DNA of 14,694 nt, from NCBI GenBank assembly GCA_902778985.1, contig CACYZS010000005.1:1-14694 (forward strand), read 5' to 3'. The notes beneath the pieces are model-generated. The model was not told where the DNA came from. It saw only the letters and a program-made list of their open reading frames with translations, and did not search any database. Positions 7,576 through 13,585 of this stretch are shown here, piece by piece. The translations under genes were made by a program, and so were the position numbers. Within the stretch, counting starts at the first letter, position 1. Each line of letters opens with the position of its first letter. The DNA is from an uncultured Ruminococcus sp. GTDB lineage: Bacteria > Bacillota > Clostridia > Oscillospirales > CAG-272.

Positions 7576-8440
7576 AAGATAAGCAGTCGGCAAGGAACGC
7601 GTATCCCGCGGTAAGGGCGGGAAGAACCTCTTCCGTCCCCTCGAACTCAAGCGACACCCACCCGTCGTAGCCCGCGTCTTTCAGCAGAGAAAGACAGGCG
7701 GCAACGTCGACGTTCCCGAACCCGAGGACCGTCCCGCGCCAAAGGTTGCCGGCAAGCGAACGGTTGAAGCCGTCCGGGATCGGCTCCCCCGCCGCAGGGG
7801 CGGGCAGAAGCAGAAAGTCCTTCGCGTGAACGTGGAACGCGTAGGGCGCGGCGACCTTGACCGCGGCGAGATTGTCTCGGTCGACCACCGAAAAGTTCCC
7901 GACGTCGATAAGCCACCCGTAGTTTTCGTGTCCCACCGCGTCGATCAGGCGCTTCACGCGCTCGGGCGCCTGGTAGATAAAGCCGTGGTTCTCGGTGCAG
8001 GTGCGGATCCCGACCGACGCCGCGTACTCGGTCACACGCCGGATCCGGGGCGCCATCTCGGCGATCCCGTCCTCCCACGTGTAGCCGGGAAGATCGCGCA
8101 GGTGAAAACTCGCGTCGTGCCGGAGAAGCGGCGCGCCGAGCGCCTTCGCGACGTCGACCTTGCGGCAGATCCGCGCCGCTTCGGCGTCGGGATCGCTCGA
8201 AAGGAAATCCGCCGCCACGGTGTACGCCGGAACGGCAAGACCGTATGCGTCCGCCGCCTCGCGCACCTCGCGCGCAAGCGCGATCTCGTCGCCCGTGATC
8301 CCCCACGCGGGATTCGCCAGGTCGATGAACTCGACGCCGGCAAAACCGATCCCGGCGGCACGCCGGATCATCTCCCGGTAGCCGCATCGGCTATCCCGGA
8401 GCCATCGGTCAAAACTGTAACTGCTGACGCCGATTTTCAT
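7574..8440 (-). CDS. Sugar phosphate isomerase/epimerase-like TIM-barrel protein (first of two)
   Basis: Predicted soluble xylose isomerase-like TIM-barrel enzyme, 288 residues, distantly related to the gene that follows it. Candidate metal ligands: Glu150 (TENHG), Asp179 (LIDVGN), His203/His205 (HVHAKD) and Glu265 or Glu267 (LEFEG). Two ATGs stand in tandem; the second (8440) is preferred because GAGGTG lies 4 bases before it but only 1 base before the first (8443), and the barrel begins MKIGVSSYSF. It lies 67 bases after glmM, with a palindrome at 8467-8484 between them, and 13 bases before its paralogue. No promoter is evident in front of it, so read-through from purA-glmM is likely. Substrate unknown. 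Confidence 0.88.
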   Translation of the reverse strand: MKIGVSSYSFDRWLRDSRCGYREMIRRAAGIGFAGVEFIDLANPAWGITGDEIALAREVREAADAYGLAVPAYTVAADFLSSDPDAEAARICRKVDVAKALGAPLLRHDASFHLRDLPGYTWEDGIAEMAPRIRRVTEYAASVGIRTCTENHGFIYQAPERVKRLIDAVGHENYGWLIDVGNFSVVDRDNLAAVKVAAPYAFHVHAKDFLLLPAPAAGEPIPDGFNRSLAGNLWRGTVLGFGNVDVAACLSLLKDAGYDGWVSLEFEGTEEVLPALTAGYAFLADCLS

Positions 8441-8466
8441 CATTCACCTCAAAAAATGGACGAAAC

Positions 8467-8484
8467 CCCCTTCCCGGGAAGGGG
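8467..8484 (-). terminator. Palindrome after glmM, possible weak terminator
   Basis: CCCCTTCCCGGGAAGGGG is a perfect 18-base palindrome in the gap after glmM. On the minus strand a T6 run (8456-8451) follows, but only about 10 bases beyond the stem, so it may attenuate rather than end transcription before the two TIM-barrel genes. Confidence 0.35.
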
Positions 8485-8507
8485 AAGAGGGTTCCACACG
8501 GATCTGA

Positions 8508-9896
8508 TCAGGCAAGCCCCGCCTTGTTTTTGACCAGCGCCGCGACCTCGTCGACGTAGCGGTGGCAGGTCGCTTCATCCTTGGCCTCGACCATCACGCG
8601 GATCAGCGGTTCGGTCCCCGATTTGCGGAGCAGGAGCCGACCGTTGTTGCCGAGTTCGGCGTTGATCTCGTCGACGCGTTTCACGATCTCGGGATCGTTT
8701 TCGATCGCGTCCTTATCGGTGACGCGCACGTTCTCGAGCACCTGCGGATAGATCTTCACGGGGGCGGCGAGTTCGGAGAGCGGCTTCTTCTGTTCGAGCA
8801 TACATTCGGTCAGTTTGATGGCGGTCAGGATACCGTCGCCCGTCGTCGCGTACTTGGAGAGGATGATGTGTCCCGACTGCTCGCCGCCGACGCAATGCCC
8901 GTTTTTCAGCATACATTCGTAAACGAAGCGGTCGCCGACCGTCGTTTTCTCGTAGCCGATCCCCGCCTCGTCGAGCGCGCGGAACAGTCCGAGGTTCGAC
9001 ATCACGGTCGCGACGATGGTGTTGTTGGTCAGTTGCCCCTTCGCAGAGAGCGACTTACCGAAGATGTAGAGGATATGGTCGCCGTTCACGACGTTGCCGT
9101 TCTCGTCGACGGCAAGGCAGCGGTCGGCGTCGCCGTCAAAGGCGAACCCGACGTCCAGTTGATTGGAGCGCACGAAGCGCTGCAGCCCCTCGATGTGCGT
9201 CGAGCCGGCGCCGTCGTTGATGTTGGTGCCGTCGGGGTTGTTGTTGATGACGTAGGTCTTCGCCCCGAGGGCGTCGAAGACCGATTTCGCGATCATCCAA
9301 CTCGAACCGTTCGCACAGTCAAGACCGACCTTCAACTGCTTGAAACTGCGCGTCGCGAGCGAGATCAGATAGCCGACGTAGCGGTTCCGCCCGGCGGCGT
9401 GGTCGATGATCTGCCCGATCTCGCGTCCGGTCGCGAAGGGAAGATCGTCCCCCTCGACGCCGAAGCCGGACAGGTCGCCGTCGATGTACTTTTCGATCAG
9501 GGCGATGGTCTCGTCGTCCATCTTCTCGCCCCACCGGTTGACCAGTTTGATGCCGTTGTCGTCGAAGGCGTTGTGCGACGCCGAGATCATCACGCCGCAG
9601 TCGAAATCGTCAAGCCGCGTGATGTACGAAACGCTCGGGGTGGTGGTGACGTGCATGATGTAGGCGTCGGCGCCCGAGGCGGTCAGCCCCGCCGCCAGCG
9701 CATACTCGAACATATAGGACGAGCGGCGCGTATCCTTGCCGATCACGACCTTCGTGCGGTGCCCCGGCACGGGGAACCCGGCAAGATTGCTTCCGTAATA
9801 CCAGCCGAGGAATCTGCCGACCTTGAAGGCGTGGATGCCTTTCAGGGTGACGTTCGCTTCGCCGCGGAACCCGTCTGTTCCGAAATATTTACCCAT
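8508..9896 (-). CDS. glmM: Phosphoglucosamine mutase
   Basis: Interconverts glucosamine-6-phosphate and glucosamine-1-phosphate on the route to UDP-GlcNAc, peptidoglycan and other amino sugars; cytosolic. The 462 residues show all four alpha-D-phosphohexomutase elements: the phosphoserine loop ISASHN with Ser107, the magnesium loop DGDADR (254-259), the sugar-recognition GEQSGH (338-343) and the phosphate-binding RKSGTEP (424-430). The N-terminus GKYFGTDGFRG is the normal start. The residue after SASHN is Ala rather than the usual Pro. The ribosome site is weak (GAGAAAG about 4 bases before ATG). It lies 98 bases after purA with a hairpin between; a weak TTGCAC/CAGAAT promoter could exist there. 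RKSGTEP and the GTDGFRG start argue for GlmM over ManB/Pgm. Confidence 0.95.
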   Translation of the reverse strand: MGKYFGTDGFRGEANVTLKGIHAFKVGRFLGWYYGSNLAGFPVPGHRTKVVIGKDTRRSSYMFEYALAAGLTASGADAYIMHVTTTPSVSYITRLDDFDCGVMISASHNAFDDNGIKLVNRWGEKMDDETIALIEKYIDGDLSGFGVEGDDLPFATGREIGQIIDHAAGRNRYVGYLISLATRSFKQLKVGLDCANGSSWMIAKSVFDALGAKTYVINNNPDGTNINDGAGSTHIEGLQRFVRSNQLDVGFAFDGDADRCLAVDENGNVVNGDHILYIFGKSLSAKGQLTNNTIVATVMSNLGLFRALDEAGIGYEKTTVGDRFVYECMLKNGHCVGGEQSGHIILSKYATTGDGILTAIKLTECMLEQKKPLSELAAPVKIYPQVLENVRVTDKDAIENDPEIVKRVDEINAELGNNGRLLLRKSGTEPLIRVMVEAKDEATCHRYVDEVAALVKNKAGLA

Positions 9897-9948
9897 TGTC
9901 TTTCTCGCTTTCGTTCGTATTCTGGATCAGGTCGGTTTTTGGTGCAAG

Positions 9949-9980
9949 AGGACTGCCGCGCCCGCAGGGGCGGCAGTCCT
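9949..9980 (-). terminator. Hairpin between purA and glmM, possible terminator or attenuator
   Basis: AGGACTGCCG (9949-9958) pairs perfectly with CGGCAGTCCT (9971-9980), with further pairs inside the loop. On the minus strand it follows the purA stop by 14 bases, but the tail CTTGCACC is not U-rich, so full termination is doubtful. On the plus strand the tail is CACAAAACGTTTTTT. Confidence 0.45.
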
Positions 9981-9994
9981 CACAAAACGTTTTT

Positions 9995-11275
9995 TCAGCG
10001 CCGATAGATCAGTTCGTCGCGGCGCGGTCCGTTCGAGACCATGGTGATCGGCACGCCGATCTCGCCTTCGATGAACTCCACGTAGTCGCGGCATTCCTTC
10101 GGCAGGTCGGCGTACTTGGTGATCCCGCGCACGTCGCACTTCCAGCCCGGCAGCACTTTCAATACCGGCTTGCATTTCTCGAGCGTCGGGGTGGTGGGGA
10201 AGTTCTTGATGACCTTGCCGTCCGTCGTCTCGTAACCGACGCAGACCGGGATCTCGTCAAGGTAGCCGAGCGCGTCGACGACGGTTAAGACAACCTCGGT
10301 CGCGCCCTGGATCTCGACGCCGTAGCGCGTCGCCACGCAGTCGAACCAACCCATACGCCGCGGACGTCCGGTGGTCGCGCCGAACTCTCCCGCGTCGCCG
10401 CCGCGAATGCGCATCTCCTGCGCCTTCTCGGGATCAAGGATCTCGGACACGAAGGCGCCCGCGCCGACCGCGCTCGAATACGCTTTGGTCACGCAGATCA
10501 CGTCGCGGATCATATAGGGCGGGATCCCCGCGCCGACCGCGCCGAATCCGGCGAGGGTCGACGAACTGGTCACCATCGGATAGATACCGTGGTCGGGATC
10601 TTTCAGACTGCCGAGTTGCCCTTCCAAAAGGACGTTCTTGCCGGCTTTCAGAGCGTCGCGCAGGTACGCGAAACTGTCGCCCACGTAGGGGCGGATCGCG
10701 TCGCGCTTCTTCATCAGGTCGGCAAACAGTTCGTCGGCGTTGATGGGATCGCGGTGGTAGAGACTGCCGAGGATCAGGTTCTTGACCTCGAGCACGCGCA
10801 CCAGTTTCTTGTACGCGTAGTCCTCGTCCATCAGTTCGCAGATCTCGAAGCCGATCTTGGCGTACTTATCGGAATAGAACGGCGCGATCCCACTCTTGGT
10901 AGAGCCGAACGCCGCACCCTTCAACCGCTCCTCTTCGGCAACGTCGAAAAGGATATGGTAGGGCATCACGATCTGCACGCGGTCGGAGACCATCAGGTCG
11001 GGGTTCGCCCCCTTCTCCCGGACCGACTCGACTTCTTTTAAGAACTTGTCGACGTCGAGCGCGACGCCGTTCCCGATGATGTTCTTGATATGGGGATAGA
11101 AGACCCCCGAGGGAAGTTGGTGGAGCGCCGTCTTCCCGTACTCGTTGATGATGGTGTGTCCGGCGTTGGATCCGCCCTGAAATCTGACGACGACGTCAGA
11201 TTCTGCCGCCAGAACGTCTGTGATCTTGCCTTTTCCTTCGTCGCCCCAGTTGGCGCCGACAATCGCTTTGACCAT
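9995..11275 (-). CDS. purA: Adenylosuccinate synthetase
   Basis: Couples IMP + aspartate + GTP to adenylosuccinate, the first step from IMP to AMP; cytosolic. 426 residues, normal length. The P-loop-like GDEGKGK with catalytic Asp12, SNAGHT with His40, GEFGATTGRPRRMGWFD (IMP and GTP loops) and the C-terminal GPRRDELI are all present. Asp12 marks it as PurA and not the phage PurZ type. Two usually invariant spots differ: EGAQG reads EGQLG, and the TTGRGIGPAY loop reads STKSGIAPFY, so the Arg expected to reach the neighbour subunit's IMP is Ser. I recall the same substitutions in other clostridial PurA, so it is probably a functional subfamily. Start set by GGAAGGG, 7 bases before ATG. Promoter at 11343-11371. 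Confidence 0.95.
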   Translation of the reverse strand: MVKAIVGANWGDEGKGKITDVLAAESDVVVRFQGGSNAGHTIINEYGKTALHQLPSGVFYPHIKNIIGNGVALDVDKFLKEVESVREKGANPDLMVSDRVQIVMPYHILFDVAEEERLKGAAFGSTKSGIAPFYSDKYAKIGFEICELMDEDYAYKKLVRVLEVKNLILGSLYHRDPINADELFADLMKKRDAIRPYVGDSFAYLRDALKAGKNVLLEGQLGSLKDPDHGIYPMVTSSSTLAGFGAVGAGIPPYMIRDVICVTKAYSSAVGAGAFVSEILDPEKAQEMRIRGGDAGEFGATTGRPRRMGWFDCVATRYGVEIQGATEVVLTVVDALGYLDEIPVCVGYETTDGKVIKNFPTTPTLEKCKPVLKVLPGWKCDVRGITKYADLPKECRDYVEFIEGEIGVPITMVSNGPRRDELIYRR

Positions 11276-11282
11276 GGAATTG

Positions 11283-11289
11283 CCCTTCC
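11283..11289 (-). promoter_or_regulatory. Ribosome binding site of purA
   Basis: GGAAGGG on the minus strand, 7 bases before the ATG at 11275. Confidence 0.7.
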
Positions 11290-11301
11290 GTTTTCAGAGT
11301 T

Positions 11302-11317
11302 CGGTCGCGCGCGACCG
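11302..11317. repeat. 16-base perfect palindrome in the purA leader
   Basis: CGGTCGCG followed by its exact complement CGCGACCG. It lies between the predicted purA transcription start (about 11336) and the ribosome site, so it could be a protein site or a leader hairpin. No purine riboswitch fold is seen around it. Confidence 0.6.
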
Positions 11318-11342
11318 TTGGGCGCACGCATACCCTTGAAAC

Positions 11343-11371
11343 AGTATACCACAAGTCGCGCCGGATTGCAA
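11343..11371 (-). promoter_or_regulatory. Sigma-A promoter of purA
   Basis: Minus strand: -35 TTGCAA (11371-11366), 17-base spacer, -10 TATACT (11348-11343) with TG plus one base before it (extended -10). The leader to the ATG would be about 60 bases. It probably serves purA, glmM and perhaps the two TIM-barrel genes. Confidence 0.75.
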
Positions 11372-11484
11372 GACAAAGAGAACAATCTTTTCCTTTTTTT
11401 GCGTCCCGAAGCGGCTTTTTTCGTCGGTTTGAAGGCACTTTTCAAGCCCCCGCCGAAAAAAACGGATTTTCTTGTATCTACGTA

Positions 11485-11513
11485 TTGACAGAAGACGTAC
11501 ATTTTGGTATAAT
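11485..11513 (+). promoter_or_regulatory. Consensus sigma-A promoter of the citrate operon
   Basis: -35 TTGACA (11485-11490), 17-base spacer, -10 TATAAT (11508-11513), with TG plus one base before the -10. Both boxes match the consensus fully, which is rare and implies a promoter kept in check by a repressor. Predicted start of transcription near 11520, about 24 bases before the ATG. Confidence 0.9.
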
Positions 11514-11524
11514 TGTATACAATT
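11511..11524. promoter_or_regulatory. Probable GntR/FCD operator
   Basis: AATTGTATACAATT is a 14-base perfect palindrome that overlaps the last three bases of the -10 box and covers the predicted transcription start. TTGTATACAA-type sites are typical for FadR-subfamily GntR regulators, and such a regulator is encoded in this same operon at 12939. A repeat of the left half, TTGTAT, lies 41 bases upstream (11472). Binding by that regulator is inferred. Confidence 0.7.
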
Positions 11525-11527
11525 CTG

Positions 11528-11534
11528 AAAGGAG
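11528..11534 (+). promoter_or_regulatory. Ribosome binding site of the citrate synthase gene
   Basis: AAAGGAG, 9 bases before the ATG at 11544. Confidence 0.8.
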
Positions 11535-11543
11535 AGACCGATA

Positions 11544-12920
11544 ATGCTTGAGATTTCCCCGAAAACAAACCTTCTCGAACAGAAAAACTACCGCTACGCG
11601 CTGCAGGACGTTGCGGAGCCCAACCTTTACCGCGACGTCTACCCGTACACCGACGTCCCGCGCGTGGCGTTCAACCACCGCCGCGTTCCGATGGGGATGC
11701 CGGAAGATATCTGGATCACCGATACCAGTTTCCGCGACGGTCAGCAGTCGGTCGAGCCGTATACGGTCAAACAGATCGTCGATCTCTACAAACTGATGTC
11801 GAAACTCGGCGGCCCCTACGGGATCATCCGTCAGACCGAGTTTTTCGTGTACAGTAAAAAGGACCGCGAGGCGCTCGCGAAGTGTCAGGAACTCGGGCTG
11901 AAGTTCCCGGAGATCACGACCTGGATCCGCGCGAGCCGCGAGGACTTCAAACTGGTGCGCGACCTCGGCGTCCGCGAGACCGGTATTCTGGTCTCGTGCA
12001 GCGACTATCACATCTTCAAGAAGATGCAGATGACGCGCAAACAGTGCATGGAATACTACCTGAAAACCGTCGCCGACGCGTTTGAAGCCGGCGTTATGCC
12101 GCGCTGCCACCTCGAGGACATCACCCGCGCCGACTTCTACGGCTTCGTCGTTCCCTTCGTCAACGAACTGATGAAGATGTCGCAGGACGCCGGGATCCCG
12201 GTGCGTATCCGCGCCTGCGATACCATGGGCTACGGCGTGCCCTATTCCGAAGTCGCGATCCCGCGGAGCGTCCCGGGCATCATCTACGGTCTGCAGCACT
12301 ATTCCGACGTCCCGTCCGAGATGCTCGAATGGCACGGACACAACGATTTCGGCAAGGCGGTCGCCAACGCCTCGACGGCGTGGCTCTACGGCGCCTGCGG
12401 CGTCAACTGCTCGCTGCTCGGGATCGGGGAGCGGACGGGGAACATCCCGCTTGAGGAGATGGTTTTCGAGTACGCGTCGCTGCGCGGTTCGCTCGACGGT
12501 ATGGATCCCACCGTCATCACCGAGATCGCCGACTACTTCACCCGCGAGATCGGCTACAAGATCCCGCCGATGACCCCCTTCGTCGGACGCAACTTCAACG
12601 TCACCCGCGCCGGCATCCACGCCGACGGACTGATGAAGGACGAGGAGATCTACAACATTTTCGACACCGGAAAGATCCTCAACCGCCCGGCGTCGGTCAT
12701 GATCGGGAAGGCGTCGGGGCTCGCCGGTATCGCCTACTGGATCAACGGTAACTACGGGCTTTCGGGCGAGGCGGCGGTCGGCAAGCACGATCCGCTGGTC
12801 GCGGCGCTGAAAGAATGGATCGACAAGGAGTACGAGGACGGACGGCAGACCTCGCTCTCGACGGCGGAACTTGAAGAGAAGATCGAGGAACTCTCGGGCG
12901 GCAAACTGCGCCGACTCTGA
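11544..12920 (+). CDS. Probable citrate (Re)-synthase, isopropylmalate-synthase superfamily
   Basis: Predicted to condense acetyl-CoA with oxaloacetate to citrate with Re-face stereochemistry, in the cytosol, using a divalent metal. It is a HMGL/isopropylmalate-synthase-type TIM barrel of 458 residues: DTSFRDGQQS (60-69) gives the catalytic Arg64 and metal-binding Asp65, HGHND (264-268) the two metal histidines, and GIGERTGNIPLEEM (293-306) and RAGIHADGL (355-363) follow. It lacks room for the LeuA leucine-binding regulatory domain. The N-terminal LYRDVYPYTDVPRVAFNHR segment fits the clostridial Re-citrate synthase type as I remember it. An aconitase follows in the same operon and no leucine genes are near, which supports citrate over isopropylmalate. 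Homocitrate or plain isopropylmalate synthase remain possible. Confidence 0.78.
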   Translation: MLEISPKTNLLEQKNYRYALQDVAEPNLYRDVYPYTDVPRVAFNHRRVPMGMPEDIWITDTSFRDGQQSVEPYTVKQIVDLYKLMSKLGGPYGIIRQTEFFVYSKKDREALAKCQELGLKFPEITTWIRASREDFKLVRDLGVRETGILVSCSDYHIFKKMQMTRKQCMEYYLKTVADAFEAGVMPRCHLEDITRADFYGFVVPFVNELMKMSQDAGIPVRIRACDTMGYGVPYSEVAIPRSVPGIIYGLQHYSDVPSEMLEWHGHNDFGKAVANASTAWLYGACGVNCSLLGIGERTGNIPLEEMVFEYASLRGSLDGMDPTVITEIADYFTREIGYKIPPMTPFVGRNFNVTRAGIHADGLMKDEEIYNIFDTGKILNRPASVMIGKASGLAGIAYWINGNYGLSGEAAVGKHDPLVAALKEWIDKEYEDGRQTSLSTAELEEKIEELSGGKLRRL

Positions 12921-12924
12921 TCAA

Positions 12925-12930
12925 AAGGAG
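12925..12930 (+). promoter_or_regulatory. Ribosome binding site of the GntR regulator gene
   Basis: AAGGAG, 8 bases before the ATG at 12939 and 5 bases after the preceding stop; confirms the operon and the start. Confidence 0.8.
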
Positions 12931-12938
12931 AAAACGGA

Positions 12939-13583
12939 ATGGAACACAGAACGATTTCGCTCGCCGAACAGGTGTTCGAGCGGCTTGAAAACGAGATCCT
13001 GTCGGGCAAGTTCCCGCGCGGAACGATCCTGACCGAAATGAACCTCGTCAACGAACTCGGCGTCAGCCGGACGCCCATCCGCGAGGCGATCCACCGCCTC
13101 GAGCAGGAGCACGTCATCGAGACCACGACCAAGGGGATCCTGATCCTCGGCGTCACCAAAAAAGACCTGCGCGACATTTTCGAGATCCGGCTGCGGATCG
13201 AGGGGCTCGCGTCGGCGGAAGCGGCGAAACGCATCACCGACGAGGAACTCGCCGAGTTGCGCGAATCCCTCGAACTTCAGGAGTTCTACGTCCCGAAGAA
13301 CGATCCCGAACACGTCCGCGGTATGGACAGTCTGTTCCACCGTCTGATCTACCGGTTCAGCGGAAACACCGCCCTCGCGGACGCGCTTCTCCCCCTGCAT
13401 AAGAAGGTCATGAAGTACCGGCTCGCCTCGGTCTCCAACCACAGCCGCGCCAGTTCGTCGGCGAAGGAGCACCGGATGATCTACGAGGCGATCGCGAACC
13501 ACGACCCCGTCGCGGCGGAAGCGCGCACGGTCGAACACATCAAGAACGCAATGGAACACATCCTGAAGGAGACGAACGAATAA
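12939..13583 (+). CDS. GntR-family transcriptional regulator, FCD (FadR) subfamily
   Basis: Cytosolic DNA-binding regulator of 214 residues. The N-terminal winged helix-turn-helix (about 8-70) has the canonical FPRGTILTEMNLVNELGVSRTPIREAI split over residues 25-51. The C-terminal all-helical FCD ligand domain (about 75-205) shows the metal-site pattern Asp130, His134, His178 and His200, which in known FCD proteins holds a metal that binds carboxylate ligands. It sits 18 bases after the citrate synthase gene and 2 bases before the aconitase gene, so it most likely controls this operon and its own synthesis through the palindrome at 11511-11524. Citrate, isocitrate, 2-oxoglutarate or a similar acid is a reasonable guess for the effector; the sequence does not say which. 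Confidence 0.92.
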   Translation: MEHRTISLAEQVFERLENEILSGKFPRGTILTEMNLVNELGVSRTPIREAIHRLEQEHVIETTTKGILILGVTKKDLRDIFEIRLRIEGLASAEAAKRITDEELAELRESLELQEFYVPKNDPEHVRGMDSLFHRLIYRFSGNTALADALLPLHKKVMKYRLASVSNHSRASSSAKEHRMIYEAIANHDPVAAEARTVEHIKNAMEHILKETNE

Positions 13584-13585
13584 CC

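Noticed and set aside
6496..7614. Plus-strand open frame (about 372 codons)
   Set aside because: Mostly antisense to the TIM-barrel gene and reads through the terminator stem at 6570-6607; His/Arg-rich with no recognisable motif.
8562..10007. Plus-strand open frame (about 481 codons) opposite glmM
   Set aside because: Mirrors glmM codon structure and runs through the purA-glmM gap; no domain recognisable and no ribosome site.
9995..11275. PurZ-like (2-aminoadenine genome) interpretation of the unusual PurA
   Set aside because: The catalytic Asp12 that is lost in PurZ is present, the length and neighbours are those of a cellular gene, and there are no phage genes.
11276..11342. Purine riboswitch in the purA leader
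   Set aside because: The leader is only about 60 bases, has no paired P2/P3 loop motifs of the purine aptamer, and contains only one palindrome.
11380..11470. T-rich stretch with short complementary words between purA and the citrate operon
   Set aside because: The stems are weak and the runs of T and A are not placed after a stable hairpin; it looks like an AT-rich upstream promoter region.
11478..12788. Minus-strand open frame (about 436 codons) opposite the citrate synthase gene
   Set aside because: Antisense to a conserved enzyme; composition of a shadow frame.
11544..12920. Calling this gene leuA (2-isopropylmalate synthase) or nifV (homocitrate synthase)
   Set aside because: No leucine regulatory domain, no leu or nif neighbours, an aconitase in the operon, and an N-terminal segment of the Re-citrate synthase type; kept as an alternative only.
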